Numbered from the stretch's first letter, positions 1 through 8,997 are shown. The stretch: DNA of 64,000 nt from Massilia antarctica (GCF_015689335.1 NZ_CP065053.1:62001-126000), one strand, 5' to 3'. Notes: generated from the sequence alone by a model not told the origin. Program-made: numbers and translations.

Positions 1-1195
1 GCTCCTTGGAGATGAAGCGGCCGAACAGCAGGTTGCCGCGCGCGGGGTCGACTTCGGTGATGCCGAGGCAGTAGCACACGGCCGAATTCGCGGCCGAGCC
101 GCGCCCCTGGCACAAAATCCCGATCGAGCGCGCATGGCGCACGATGTCGTACACGGTCAAAAAATATGGTTCGTAGCGCAGCTCGCCGATCAGCTGGAGT
201 TCGGTTTCGAGCTGTTCCTGCACCTTGGCCGGTATGCCGAGCGGAAAGCGGTGGTGGGCGCCGATATAGGTTTCGGCGCGCAGGTAGCCGGACGGGGTCT
301 GGCCGGGCGGCACCAGTTCGTCCGGGTATTCGTAGCGCAGCTGGTCCAGCGAAAAGCTGCACAGGCGGGCGATGCGCACCGTTTCGGCCAGGGCCTCGGG
401 ACTGTACAGATTGGCCAGGCGCAGGCGCGCGCGCAGGTGCTGCTCGGCATTTTGCGCCAAGGCGTAGCCGCACTCGGCCACGGGCGTGTTGAGGCGGATC
501 GCGCACAGGGTGTCGTGCAGGGGCTTGCGCGAGCGCACGTGCATGCAGACGTGGCCCAGCGCCACCACGGCCAGGCCGTGCTGCCAGGCGACTTCCTCGA
601 CCGTGGCGCGGTGCGCTTCATCGAAGGCGCGGTGCAGCAGGGTCAGGCCCAGCCAGGCGCGATCGGGAAAGGTGGCGGCCATCCAGGCGGCCTGGGTGTG
701 CAGGCGGTCGAGGTCGGCCGCATCGTGACCGGGATAGGCGGGCAGCAAGATCGCCAGGCAATCGGGCATGCCGGCCAGGTGGGCCTGGGCGGGCGCGGGC
801 GATGCCAGGTCCGCTGGTGTGAGCAGATACCTTCCCTTGGCCGTGCGCGTGCGCGCCAGGGTGATCAGCTCGGCCAGGTTGCCGTAGCCATTGCGGTTGC
901 TGGCCAGCAGGATCAAGGACAGGGCAGCGCTGCCATCGTCATGGTGCAGGTGAAAGTGGGCGCCGATGATCAGGGGCAGCGCCGCCTTTTTGGCTTCGGC
1001 GTGGGCCCGCACCACCCCGGCCAGCGAACATTCGTCGGTGATGGCCAGGGCCGAATAGCCGAGCTGGACGGCGCGCGCCACCAATTCCTCGGCGTGAGAG
1101 GCGCCGTGCAGGAAGGTAAAGTTGCTCAGACAATACAACTCGGCGTAATCGGGCAGGCTGGAGGGGGAGGCAGGGGCGGGGACGGCGGTACGCAT
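1..1195 (-). CDS. dnaE2: Error-prone DNA polymerase DnaE2, N-terminal part (runs off the window)
   Basis: C-family DNA polymerase used in SOS translesion synthesis and induced mutagenesis. About 398 N-terminal residues are present. The reading frame starts at the ATG complementary to 1193-1195 and opens with the PHP domain (AELYCLSNFTFLHGASHAEE, then AITDECSLAGVVRAH). Near the window edge it reaches the conserved polymerase segment CQGRGSAANSAVCYCLGI. DnaE2 is normally the third gene of an imuA-imuB-dnaE2 cassette. Here imuA and imuB lie about 14 kb away at 15.5-17.6 kb on the same strand. A LexA box overlaps its promoter, so SOS control is expected. No good Shine-Dalgarno sequence is visible before the ATG. 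The family call is very likely; the choice of DnaE2 over DnaE1 rests on the LexA box and the short, PHP-first start. Confidence 0.9.
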   Translation of the reverse strand, partial: MRTAVPAPASPSSLPDYAELYCLSNFTFLHGASHAEELVARAVQLGYSALAITDECSLAGVVRAHAEAKKAALPLIIGAHFHLHHDDGSAALSLILLASNRNGYGNLAELITLARTRTAKGRYLLTPADLASPAPAQAHLAGMPDCLAILLPAYPGHDAADLDRLHTQAAWMAATFPDRAWLGLTLLHRAFDEAHRATVEEVAWQHGLAVVALGHVCMHVRSRKPLHDTLCAIRLNTPVAECGYALAQNAEQHLRARLRLANLYSPEALAETVRIARLCSFSLDQLRYEYPDELVPPGQTPSGYLRAETYIGAHHRFPLGIPAKVQEQLETELQLIGELRYEPYFLTVYDIVRHARSIGILCQGRGSAANSAVCYCLGITEVDPARGNLLFGRFISKE

Positions 1196-1231
1196 GAAAA
1201 AATATTACAATCAAATGTATTGAGGAAACTA

Positions 1232-1247
1232 CTGTATGCAAACACAG
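1232..1247. promoter_or_regulatory. LexA (SOS) box upstream of dnaE2
   Basis: CTGTATGCAAACACAG fits the CTG-N10-CAG LexA consensus of proteobacteria, and its flanks extend the symmetry to TACTGT...ACAGTA. It lies 37 bp before the dnaE2 ATG and 40 bp before the divergent PhzF-like ATG, so it may affect both, though only dnaE2 is an expected SOS gene. Confidence 0.85.
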
Positions 1248-1274
1248 TATAACCTTGGAACATTTTCTTACCAA
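1246..1274 (-). promoter_or_regulatory. Promoter of dnaE2 (-35 TTGGTA, -10 TATACT)
   Basis: Read on the minus strand, TTGGTA (1274-1269) and TATACT (1251-1246) are separated by 17 bp, the ideal spacing for a sigma-70 promoter. The -10 box overlaps the edge of the LexA box, so LexA binding would block RNA polymerase. The predicted transcript starts about 45 nt before the dnaE2 ATG. Seen in sequence; activity is inferred. Confidence 0.55.
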
Positions 1275-1286
1275 TTGGAAATAACT

Positions 1287-2084
1287 ATGCAGGTGCATAC
1301 GGTGCTCTGTTTTGGTGCAACGCCGGGCTGCGGGAATGTGGCGCTGGTGATTGAAGAGGGACCGGCCACACCAGAAGCGCGGCAAGCGTTCGCGCGCGCC
1401 CAGCCGCATCCGGCCTGCGTGTTTCTCGACGCGGGGCCGGGGCCGGCCTGGGTCGCCGACTATTACTATCCGCACGCCAGGAGTCCCCTGTGCCTGCACG
1501 CCACCCTCGGCGCGGCCCAGGTGCTGTTCGCGCGCGCCGGCGATGCGGCCCCGGACATCGTGCTGGCCACGGCGATGCGCGGCCAAGCCTTGCGCCTGAG
1601 CCGGCAAGGGGAGGATTTTTTCGTCGCCTTGCAGCCCCAGGACGTGCCCGCGGTGGCGGTCGATGCCGCGCTGGCCGCGTGGCTGCTGGGCCAGCCCGGC
1701 CTGATGCTGGCCGGCGCGCCGGTGCTGGCCTCGGTGGGCAGTCCCAAGCTGCTGATCGAGGTGCCCGAGCGCGCCACCCTGCACGCCTTGCACCCGCCGC
1801 TCGAGCGCATCCTCGACTGGGGCCGCGCGCATGGCGTCAACGGCTGCTACGTGGTGTGCCGCATCGGCGAGGAGTCCTATGAAGGGCGCAATTTCAACCA
1901 CCTCGACCCCGCCATGGAAGACCGCGCCACCGGGGTCGCGGCCGGCGCCCTGAGCGCCCACCTGGGCCGCGCCATCACCTTGCACCAGGGTGGTGCACTG
2001 GGCGCGCCTTGCCTGATCCGCACCCGGCTGGAGGAAGGCGAAATTCTGGTGGGCGGACGGGCCGAACTCGTGCCCGGCAATTGA
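1287..2084 (+). CDS. PhzF-family isomerase/epimerase-like protein
   Basis: Member of the PhzF family, which has a diaminopimelate-epimerase-like fold of two similar halves; most members outside phenazine clusters have no known substrate. The first half carries GCGNVALVIEEG, and CLHATLGAAQVLF matches the family CGHATLAAAHVL block. The second half carries EGRNFNHLDPAMEDRATGVA, matching the usual phenylalanine- and proline-rich EDPATGSA block. Length is 265 residues, slightly short of the usual 260-300. The ATG at 1287 is preferred over the in-frame 1236 because the conserved N-terminal strand starts there and 1236 lies inside the LexA box. It is divergent from dnaE2 and has no phenazine genes nearby, so a phenazine role should not be assumed. 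Confidence 0.85.
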   Translation: MQVHTVLCFGATPGCGNVALVIEEGPATPEARQAFARAQPHPACVFLDAGPGPAWVADYYYPHARSPLCLHATLGAAQVLFARAGDAAPDIVLATAMRGQALRLSRQGEDFFVALQPQDVPAVAVDAALAAWLLGQPGLMLAGAPVLASVGSPKLLIEVPERATLHALHPPLERILDWGRAHGVNGCYVVCRIGEESYEGRNFNHLDPAMEDRATGVAAGALSAHLGRAITLHQGGALGAPCLIRTRLEEGEILVGGRAELVPGN

Positions 2085-2135
2085 CAACGTTGTCATTGCA
2101 CCACACCACCTTGGACTGGCGCGGTGGAAATTACA

Positions 2136-2160
2136 TTAGAATCATTCTCCTTTCGATAAT
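2136..2160. promoter_or_regulatory. Possible Fur operator before the TonB-dependent receptor
   Basis: TTAGAATCATTCTCC matches about 10 of 14 informative positions of the 7-1-7 Fur palindrome (TGATAATnATTATCA) and is followed by a GATAAT hexamer. It lies about 20-45 bp before a TonB receptor start, the expected place for iron repression. The match is imperfect, so this is a candidate only. Confidence 0.4.
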
Positions 2161-2180
2161 AAAACCCGGAGACCTGTCGC

Positions 2181-4565
2181 GTGTTCACTACCACCCTTTT
2201 ACGTCGGTCCGTCTTGCTCGCTTTGTACGGCGGTGCCGCTCTCGCCGTGTACGCCCCCGCCACCCTGGCCCAGTCGGGCCAGCAAGCCACCAAAGAAGAT
2301 GTCATTCCCAGCGTCAGCGTGGTCGGTTCGCGCCGCGTCTCGGCCACCTCCGCCACCGATACGGCGGTCCCGGTCGACCTGATTCCCATGACCCGCGTGG
2401 CCGAGCAAGGCGGCCAGTTCGACCTGGCCCAGACCCTGACCTATATCTCGCCCTCGTTTAACTCCACCCGCCAGAGCGGGGCCGATGGCGCCGACCTGGT
2501 CGATTCGGCCGCCCTGCGCGGCCTCGGTTCCGACCAAACCTTGGTGTTGATGAACGGCAAGCGCCGTCACAGCACCTCCCTGGTGAACATCTTCGGCGCC
2601 CGCAACCGCGGCAATACCGGCACCGACATGAATGCGATTCCGCTGCTGGCGGTGAAAAACATCCAGGTGCTGCGCGATGGCGCCGCCGCCCAGTACGGCT
2701 CCGACGCGATTGCGGGGGTCATCAATATTGAACTGAAGCGCTCGCTCGGTTGCGAAAGCGTGCTCGGCGCGGGCCAATATTCGGCCGGCGATGGCAAGAA
2801 TTACCTGGCCTCGGCTTACTGCGGCGTGGCCGTGGCCGGCGGCACGGTCGGCATCACGGCCGAGTATCTCGACCGCGGCCGCTCGAACCGGGCCGAAGCG
2901 GGCAGCCTGCGCACCATCGGCGACAGCAAGGTGCAGAACCAGACCCTGTACCTGAACGGCGAAATTCCCCTGGTCGACGGCAAGCTGTATTTCACGGCCG
3001 GCACCCAGAAGCGCGACGCTTCCTCGGCCGCCTTCGGCCGCGGTCCGGACCAGATTCCGACGCGCAATGCGCAAGCCATGTACCCGAACGGCTTCGCGCC
3101 CTTCATCAATGCCGACATCGACGACCATTACGGCACCATCGGTTACCGCGCCAAGCTGGGCGAGTGGAATGCGGATTTCTCGCAAACCTATGGCTACAAC
3201 AAGATGCATTACAACATCAGCAATACGCTCAATGCCTCGATCGCCAACCTCGACCTGATCAAGGGTGGCAAGGGCGTGTCGGCCTCGCAATTCGACGCGG
3301 GCGGTTTCGCGGCCACCCAGCTGACCACCAATGCCGATGCCAGCCGTTTCTATCCGAACATCCTGAGCGGCATGAACCTGGCCTTCGGCGCCGAGTTCCG
3401 CAAGGAAAACTACGAAATCTTCGCCGGTGAAGCCGCTTCCTACAACGATGTCGACGGTGCCGGCTTCGGCGGCGACCCCGGCAGCCAGGGCTTCCCGGGC
3501 TTCCGTCCGGCCGACGCGACCGACCGCAGCCGCCATAGCGTGGCCGCCTACATCGATGTCGAAACCGACATCACCGAGCGCCTGAAAGTGCTGTCGGCCG
3601 TGCGCTACGAAAAATTCAGCGACTTCGGCAGCAGCGTGACCGGCAAGCTGGCCACCGCCTTCAAGATCAGCGACAGCGTGCTGGTGCGCGGTTCGGCCAG
3701 CACAGGTTTCCGCGCGCCATCCTTGCAGCAAGCTTACTTCTCGTCCACGTTCACCGAGTTCGTCAACGGCAATCCGGTCGATTCGGTGTTCGCGCCGAAC
3801 GGCGGGAATGTCGCCAATGCGATCGGCATCCCCAAGCTGAAGGAAGAAAAATCGGTCAGCTTCACCCTGGGCGGCACCTGGACGCCGACCCCGACCACCT
3901 CGGTCACGGCCGACCTGTACCGCATCGCCATCGATGACCGCATCGTGTTTTCGGGCCGCTTCGACGCCAGCAACTACGCACCGATCGTGCCGCTGCTGAG
4001 CACCCTTGGCGTGGGCGCGGCCCAGTTCTTCGTCAATTCGATCGATACCAAGACCCAGGGCCTGGACCTGACGGTATCGAACCGCAGCGAAGTGGCGGGC
4101 GGCAAGCTCAATACTTTCCTGGCCATGAACATCAGCAAGACCGAAGTGACGGGTGTGAATGCGCCGGCCGTGTTCAAGGGCTATGAAGACGTGCTGCTGT
4201 CCCAGCGCGAGCGCCTGTTCCTGGAACAGGGCGGACCGCGGCGCAAGGCCACCCTGGGCTTCGAGTATTTGCTGGGCAAGATCGGCACCGACTTCAAGGT
4301 GATCCACTTCGGCAAGCAAACCCTGGGTACCTGGTCCGGCGCGCCGACCCCGGACCAGGTGTACAAGCCGAAGACCTCGGCCGACCTGAGTTTTACGTAT
4401 AATTTCAGCGACAAGACCAAGCTGACCTTCGGCGGCGCGAACATTTTCAATGTCAAGCCGACCGAGCAGGACCCGGACCAGACCGACAATGGCTTCAAGT
4501 ACGAGTCGGTCCAGTTCGGCATGAATGGCGCCTCGTACTTTGCCCGCCTGTGGCATAAATTTTAA
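2181..4565 (+). CDS. TonB-dependent outer-membrane receptor
   Basis: Outer-membrane active transporter driven by TonB-ExbB-ExbD. A signal peptide ends near residue 30 (LAVYAPATLAQS). A plug domain follows (DLAQTLTYISPSFNSTRQ, RGLGSDQTLVLMNGKRRH, LRDGAAAQYGSDAIAGVINI), then a beta barrel with repeated fxAPSLQQAYF-type strands, ending in the aromatic LWHKF expected for BAM insertion. At 794 residues it is of normal size. The start codon is GTG with a GGAG ribosome site 10 nt upstream. A possible Fur site precedes it and a strong terminator follows, so it looks monocistronic. The plug resembles the large Caulobacter/Xanthomonas-type receptors; the substrate cannot be read from sequence, and iron chelates are only suggested by the Fur-like site. 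Confidence 0.92.
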   Translation: MFTTTLLRRSVLLALYGGAALAVYAPATLAQSGQQATKEDVIPSVSVVGSRRVSATSATDTAVPVDLIPMTRVAEQGGQFDLAQTLTYISPSFNSTRQSGADGADLVDSAALRGLGSDQTLVLMNGKRRHSTSLVNIFGARNRGNTGTDMNAIPLLAVKNIQVLRDGAAAQYGSDAIAGVINIELKRSLGCESVLGAGQYSAGDGKNYLASAYCGVAVAGGTVGITAEYLDRGRSNRAEAGSLRTIGDSKVQNQTLYLNGEIPLVDGKLYFTAGTQKRDASSAAFGRGPDQIPTRNAQAMYPNGFAPFINADIDDHYGTIGYRAKLGEWNADFSQTYGYNKMHYNISNTLNASIANLDLIKGGKGVSASQFDAGGFAATQLTTNADASRFYPNILSGMNLAFGAEFRKENYEIFAGEAASYNDVDGAGFGGDPGSQGFPGFRPADATDRSRHSVAAYIDVETDITERLKVLSAVRYEKFSDFGSSVTGKLATAFKISDSVLVRGSASTGFRAPSLQQAYFSSTFTEFVNGNPVDSVFAPNGGNVANAIGIPKLKEEKSVSFTLGGTWTPTPTTSVTADLYRIAIDDRIVFSGRFDASNYAPIVPLLSTLGVGAAQFFVNSIDTKTQGLDLTVSNRSEVAGGKLNTFLAMNISKTEVTGVNAPAVFKGYEDVLLSQRERLFLEQGGPRRKATLGFEYLLGKIGTDFKVIHFGKQTLGTWSGAPTPDQVYKPKTSADLSFTYNFSDKTKLTFGGANIFNVKPTEQDPDQTDNGFKYESVQFGMNGASYFARLWHKF

Positions 4566-4601
4566 GCGACGCTGTAGCTGAGCAGGTAGCTATGTAGTAA
4601 G

Positions 4602-4624
4602 GGGCAGACATCGTCTGCCCTTTT
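4602..4624 (+). terminator. Rho-independent terminator after the TonB receptor
   Basis: A perfect 8-bp stem, GGGCAGAC/GTCTGCCC, with a 3-nt loop is followed directly by TTTT, 37 nt after the receptor stop codon. Confidence 0.88.
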
Positions 4625-4684
4625 GCATTATTGTGTCGGCTGGCCCCTTGTGGGCAGCCCTGTGACTGTTGAAAAGGATAAAAA

Positions 4685-5233
4685 ATGAAACCAACTTACA
4701 CGCTGGCATTGGCCGCGCTGCTGGCTTGCGCGCCGCTGACCCGTGCCAGCGCCGCCGCTCCTGCTGCTGCTCCCGCCGCCTCGGTACCGGTGACGACGCC
4801 GGACGCCGCCCGCGTCAAGGCGGTGCAGGCGATGCTGGCCGCCATGCAGACGGAAAAAATGATGCGCTCGGTGGCGGGCGCGAGCCGCTACGCCAATGAG
4901 GAGCAGCGCGCCAGCGTGTTCGCCAAGCTCGACAAGGTGCCGCCGCAAGAGATTTACCAGCGCCTGGCGCTGCCGGTGGCGCGCGTGATCGGGGTGGAGA
5001 CGGCCAATGAACTGGCGGCATTTTATGGGTCCGATTACGGCAAGCGTGTGCTGCAACAGACGTATAACAGCCGGGCCAGTATGTTCCCGCCGGAACCTCC
5101 GGTGCCGAATGCGGCCGAGAAGAAGATGCTCAAGCGGCCGGAACTGGTGCAGGCGCGCAAAGAGTTGGCCGCTGCCGACGCGACCGTCCGGCATGAAGCG
5201 TTTATGCTGTTGCAGGCGATTATCAAGAAGTAA
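4685..5233 (+). CDS. Small secreted protein, weakly DUF2059-like
   Basis: Of 182 residues, the first ~24 form a signal peptide (ALAALLACAPLTRASAAA) followed by an Ala/Pro-rich linker. The mature part is helical, and AAFYGSDYGKRVLQQTY resembles the FYxSxxG block of DUF2059 proteins; this resemblance is from memory and weak. A good ribosome site (AAGGA) lies 7 nt before the ATG. It follows the receptor terminator, so it should have its own promoter. Function unknown; periplasmic location is likely. Confidence 0.75.
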   Translation: MKPTYTLALAALLACAPLTRASAAAPAAAPAASVPVTTPDAARVKAVQAMLAAMQTEKMMRSVAGASRYANEEQRASVFAKLDKVPPQEIYQRLALPVARVIGVETANELAAFYGSDYGKRVLQQTYNSRASMFPPEPPVPNAAEKKMLKRPELVQARKELAAADATVRHEAFMLLQAIIKK

Positions 5234-5243
5234 GCCGTGGCTA

Positions 5244-5328
5244 CGTCGTTGCCTTAGCCCCGTCGCCGCCTTAGCCCCGTCGTTGCCTTAGCTCCGTCGT
5301 TACCTTAGCTCCTTCGCCGCCTTAGGCC
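5244..5328. repeat. Five tandem 17-bp repeats
   Basis: Five consecutive 17-bp units (5244, 5261, 5278, 5295, 5312) follow the pattern CGTCGTTGCCTTAGCYC with a few substitutions. A sixth unit starts CGTCGTT and turns into the left arm of the adjacent REP-like palindrome. Non-coding, between convergent genes. Confidence 0.85.
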
Positions 5329-5370
5329 CGTCGTTCCCGCGCCAAGGCGGCACTCGGCGGGAACGACGGG
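5327..5370. repeat. REP-like palindrome, copy 1
   Basis: A 14-bp perfect inverted repeat, CCCGTCGTTCCCGC (5327-5340) and its complement (5357-5370), with a 16-nt loop. It has the same ends as the elements at 34.06, 37.90 and 41.34 kb. It lies between the 3' ends of two convergent genes and may also stop transcription. Confidence 0.8.
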
Positions 5371-5398
5371 GCTGGAGGTCTGACGCCGGTTAGCCCGG

Positions 5399-6742
5399 TT
5401 AGCCCGCGTCGGCCTTGCTCGCGGCCGGGAAATCGATGCGCACGCTCAGGCCGCCCAGTTTGGCCGATTCCCCCAAACTCAGCCTCGCCCCGTGACGCTC
5501 GGCGATGGCCTTGATGATCGCCAGTCCCAGCCCGCTTCCGCTGGCCTCGCTGCCGGGAATGCGGTAGAAACGGTTGAATACGCGCTCCCTTTCCTCGGCC
5601 GGAATGCCCGGCCCGCTGTCTTCCACCACCAGGCTGGCGAGCTTGCCCTCGCCTGTCACGCTGATATCGACCGTGCCGCCGGCCGGGGTGTATTTCAAGG
5701 CGTTATCGACCAGGTTGCGCAGCATGATCATCAGCGCGTCCGGCTGGCCCGCCACCTGCACCGCATCGGCGTGCGCCAGTCCCAGGTCGATGCCGCGCAT
5801 CTGCGCCGCACCCGCCAGGTCGGACAGCGCGCGCCGGGCCAGTTCGGCCAAATCGACCGCCTGGGTCTTGACTCCGCTCGCCGCGCTCGCTTCCTGGCGC
5901 GCCAGCACCAGCAATTGCTCGACCAGCCGGGTAGCGCGCTCGATGCCCGCCGTCAGCCGTCCGATGGCCACTCCGCGCGCTTCCGGACTGTCGGCCCGCT
6001 CCAGGCTCAGCGCCTGCAGTTTCAGCGCTTGCAGTGGCGTGCGCAGTTCGTGCGCGGCATCGGCCACGAAATGCTGCTGGGCGTCGAAGGCGGTTTTCAC
6101 GCGCCCGAACAAGAGGTTCAATTCCTGCACCAGCGGCAGCACTTCGTCCGGTAAATCGGCTTCCGACACGGGCGAGAGATCGTCGGCCTGGCGCGCCGCC
6201 ACCTGGGCCCGCACCCGCGCCACCGGTTGCAGCGAGCCGCTCACTACCCACCACACGACCAGCATCAGGATCGGCATCATCACCGCGATCGGCCCGACCG
6301 TGCGCAGCGCCAGGTTGCCGGCCATATTGCGCCGCACCGCCATGTCCTGGGCGATCTGCAGGGTCTGGGTACTGGTTTGCACCGAAAACACGCGATAAGT
6401 CGTGTTGTTGGCCTTGACGTTGGAAAAGCCCAGCACCGCGTGCTGCGGCAAGCGCGCGCGCGACACCGTGCGAAACACCTGCACCCCGTCCGGAGTCCAC
6501 ACCTGCACCATCAAATCATTGTTTTCGGCGTCCGTCTCGACATTGGCCGCCGCTTCGGTATTGGCCAGCGGCGCGCTGGAGCGCAAGGATAGCGCCATCT
6601 GCTGCATGTGGTAATCGAAAATCTGGTCGGCGTCGGACAGGGCCGTGCGGTACGCGATCGAGGCTTGGGCAACGGCGGCAATACTGATGGCCGCGAGCAA
6701 AAACCACAACAGACGGCCGCGCAGCGAGTGCGCCAGGTTCAT
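5399..6742 (-). CDS. Sensor histidine kinase (OmpR-partner type)
   Basis: Inner-membrane sensor of the QseC/TctE type, 447 residues. A first membrane helix (residues ~10-27) and a second (~150-170, VGPIAVMMPILMLVVWWVV) enclose a periplasmic sensor of about 120 residues. Then come HAMP, a HisKA domain with HELRTP (phosphorylated His about 236) and an HATPase with N box (NLVDNALKYTP), DSGPGIP and GSGLGLAII. It overlaps the upstream response-regulator gene by 4 bp (ATGA), so the two are translationally coupled and form one pair. With the DegP-type protease gene 39 bp further upstream, an envelope-stress role is plausible but inferred. The signal is unknown. Confidence 0.92.
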   Translation of the reverse strand: MNLAHSLRGRLLWFLLAAISIAAVAQASIAYRTALSDADQIFDYHMQQMALSLRSSAPLANTEAAANVETDAENNDLMVQVWTPDGVQVFRTVSRARLPQHAVLGFSNVKANNTTYRVFSVQTSTQTLQIAQDMAVRRNMAGNLALRTVGPIAVMMPILMLVVWWVVSGSLQPVARVRAQVAARQADDLSPVSEADLPDEVLPLVQELNLLFGRVKTAFDAQQHFVADAAHELRTPLQALKLQALSLERADSPEARGVAIGRLTAGIERATRLVEQLLVLARQEASAASGVKTQAVDLAELARRALSDLAGAAQMRGIDLGLAHADAVQVAGQPDALMIMLRNLVDNALKYTPAGGTVDISVTGEGKLASLVVEDSGPGIPAEERERVFNRFYRIPGSEASGSGLGLAIIKAIAERHGARLSLGESAKLGGLSVRIDFPAASKADAG

Positions 6743-7404
6743 AGTTTGGGCACCATGTAGCCGACCCCGCGCACGTTCTGGATCAGTTCGCTGCCCAGCT
6801 TCTTGCGCAAGCCGTGGATGTAGACTTCCACCGCATTGCTGCTCACTTCATCGCGCCAGCTGTACAGCTTTTCTTCGAGCTGCTGGCGCGACAGCACCAC
6901 GCCGGGACGGGCGATCAGCGCTTCGAGCACGGCCCATTCGCGCGCCGACAGGGTCACGGCGGCGCCGTCGACCTGCACTTCGCGGGTGGCGGGGTTGATG
7001 CTGATGGCATTGTATTCAAAGATGGGTTCGCCGCGCCCGGCAGCGCGCCGCAGCAAGGCGCGGATGCGCGCCAGCAGTTCGTCGAGGTCGTAGGGTTTGA
7101 GTACGTAATCGTCGGCCCCGGCGTCCAGGCCGGCAATGCGCTGCTCGACCGCGTCGCGCGCGGTCGCCACCAGCACCGGGGTGCGGTCCTTGCGCGTGCG
7201 CATGGCGCGCAGCACTTCCAGGCCATCCTTGCGCGGCAAGCCCAGGTCGAGCAGGACCAGGTCGTAGCTTTGCGACTGGCGCAGGGCCGTGTCGGCCATT
7301 TCGCCATCCTTGACCCAATCGACCGCATAGTGCTCGGCCCTGAGCAGGTCGAGCACCACTTCGCCGATCATCGTATCGTCTTCCACCAGCAGCAGCCGCA
7401 TCAC
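6739..7404 (-). CDS. OmpR/PhoB-family response regulator
   Basis: DNA-binding response regulator, 221 residues. The receiver domain has the acidic pocket (LLVEDDTMIG), the phospho-acceptor Asp ~51 (DLVLLDLGLPRKDG) and the conserved Lys (DDYVLKPYDLDEL). The C-terminal winged helix (residues ~125-220) contains SAREWAVLEALI and the recognition-helix region SNAVEVYIHGLRKKLG. It sits between a protease gene and the cognate kinase gene in one minus-strand operon. Confidence 0.93.
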   Translation of the reverse strand: MMRLLLVEDDTMIGEVVLDLLRAEHYAVDWVKDGEMADTALRQSQSYDLVLLDLGLPRKDGLEVLRAMRTRKDRTPVLVATARDAVEQRIAGLDAGADDYVLKPYDLDELLARIRALLRRAAGRGEPIFEYNAISINPATREVQVDGAAVTLSAREWAVLEALIARPGVVLSRQQLEEKLYSWRDEVSSNAVEVYIHGLRKKLGSELIQNVRGVGYMVPKL

Positions 7405-7443
7405 TTCCTTCTTTCTCGAACCGGCTGGCGGAACAGGGCACGA

Positions 7444-8997
7444 TTACCCGATCCGCACCGGAATGAAGATTCTGTCATTACCGCGTTGAATCAGCAAGGC
7501 CACCGACTTGCTGGCCTTGCCCACCACATCGCGCACCTGCTCGACCGAATTGACGGGTCGTCCATTGATCGACAGTAAAACGTCGCCCGGCTGGACCCCG
7601 GCATTCGAGGCGGCACCGGCCGCATCCTCGATCACCAGGCCCGCGCTAATGCCGGACTGGCGCTTCTCGTTGGGGTCGAGCGGACGCAGGGCCAGGCCCA
7701 GTTTCGCGCTCTGGTCGGCGCCGGCGGCCGGTTCGCGCTCGTCTTGCGCCACCTTGTCGCTGGCATTGGCCAGGCGCGCATCGAGACGCACGATCTTGCC
7801 GTCGCGCCAGACGTCGAGGCTGACCTTCTCGCCCGGCTGGGCCACGCTGAGCATGGCCGGCAAATCGCCCGAGGCAATGATCGGCTGGCCGTTCACCTTG
7901 CGGATGACGTCGCCCGACTTGATGCCCGCCTTGTCGGCGGCGCCGCCTTTTTCCACGTTCGACACCAGCGCGCCTTCGGGCGAGTCGAGCTTGAAGGAAT
8001 CGGCGAAGCCCTGGTTCACTTCCTGCACCGTCACGCCGAGCTTGGCATGCTGCACCTTGCCGGTGGTGACGATCTGGTCCTTGATGCGGTAAGCCACATC
8101 GATCGGAATAGCGAACGACAAGCCCATGTAGCCGCCGGTCTGGCTGTAGATCTGCGAATTGATGCCGACCACTTCGCCCTTGGTGTTGAACAGGGGCCCC
8201 CCCGAATTGCCGGGATTGACGGCGACGTCGGTCTGGATGAAGGGCACGGCGCTGTCGTCGGGCAGGGAGCGGCCCTTGGCGCTGACCACCCCGGCCGTGA
8301 CCGAGCTTTCCAGGCCGAACGGCGAACCGATCGCCAGCACCCATTCACCGACCTTGAGATCGCTTGATTTACCGATGGGCACCACCGGCAGGTTCTTGGC
8401 ATCGATCTTGAGCACCGCCACATCGGTCTTGGGGTCGGAGCCGAGCACCTTGGCGCGGTATTCGCGCCGGTCCTGCAGCTTGACCGTGACTTCCTTGGCG
8501 TCGCGCACCACGTGCGCGTTGGTCAGGATGACACCGTCCGGGCTGATAATGAACCCGGAACCGGCGCCAAAAACGGGCGTGTCGCGTTGTTGTCCACGGG
8601 GCATCTGCGGCCCCTGGAAGCGACGGAAAAATTCGAAAAACGGGTCGTCCTCGTCAAATTGCGGCGCGCCGCGGCCACGCTGCTGGCTCATGGACGCTTT
8701 GGTGCTGCCCATCACGCGGATATTGACAACGGCCGGGCCGTTGCGCGACACCAGCGCGGTGAAGTCGGGCAGCATGACACCGGCCGCCACCGGCGCGGGA
8801 GCGCCCGGGTTGACGGGCGTGGCCGAGGCCGCTGAAGCGACAAGCGGCGCGGCGGACACGGCCGCAGAGGACGAGGCGACTGCGTTGTTATGGTTAACCG
8901 CGATCGCACCAACCGCTCCCCCAATGGTGCCGGCGGCGGCGAGGGCAAGCGTGAGACGCTTAGCGGTGATGACAGTGATGGCACCTTCGTTATGCAT
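7444..8997 (-). CDS. DegP/DegQ-type periplasmic serine protease
   Basis: HtrA-family protease/chaperone for misfolded envelope proteins. The start complementary to 8995-8997 is chosen because AGGAG lies 9 nt upstream; it gives 517 residues (a further upstream start adds 45 low-complexity residues). The N-terminus has a membrane/signal segment (residues 11-35). The catalytic triad is visible as H162 (TNAHVV), D192 (PKTDVAVLKID) and S265 (NPGNSGGPLF). Two PDZ domains follow (about 305-395 and 425-510; GDVIRKVNGQPI and GDVLLSINGRPV). It is the first gene of an operon with a response regulator and histidine kinase. Whether the N-terminal segment is cleaved is uncertain. Confidence 0.93.
   Translation of the reverse strand: MHNEGAITVITAKRLTLALAAAGTIGGAVGAIAVNHNNAVASSSAAVSAAPLVASAASATPVNPGAPAPVAAGVMLPDFTALVSRNGPAVVNIRVMGSTKASMSQQRGRGAPQFDEDDPFFEFFRRFQGPQMPRGQQRDTPVFGAGSGFIISPDGVILTNAHVVRDAKEVTVKLQDRREYRAKVLGSDPKTDVAVLKIDAKNLPVVPIGKSSDLKVGEWVLAIGSPFGLESSVTAGVVSAKGRSLPDDSAVPFIQTDVAVNPGNSGGPLFNTKGEVVGINSQIYSQTGGYMGLSFAIPIDVAYRIKDQIVTTGKVQHAKLGVTVQEVNQGFADSFKLDSPEGALVSNVEKGGAADKAGIKSGDVIRKVNGQPIIASGDLPAMLSVAQPGEKVSLDVWRDGKIVRLDARLANASDKVAQDEREPAAGADQSAKLGLALRPLDPNEKRQSGISAGLVIEDAAGAASNAGVQPGDVLLSINGRPVNSVEQVRDVVGKASKSVALLIQRGNDRIFIPVRIG

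Noticed and set aside
1287..2084. Phenazine biosynthesis function for the PhzF-like gene
   Set aside because: No other phz genes are present; most PhzF-family proteins have other, unknown substrates.
2199..4556. A 785-codon frame antisense to the TonB receptor
   Set aside because: No family features; sense strand has signal peptide, plug and barrel end.
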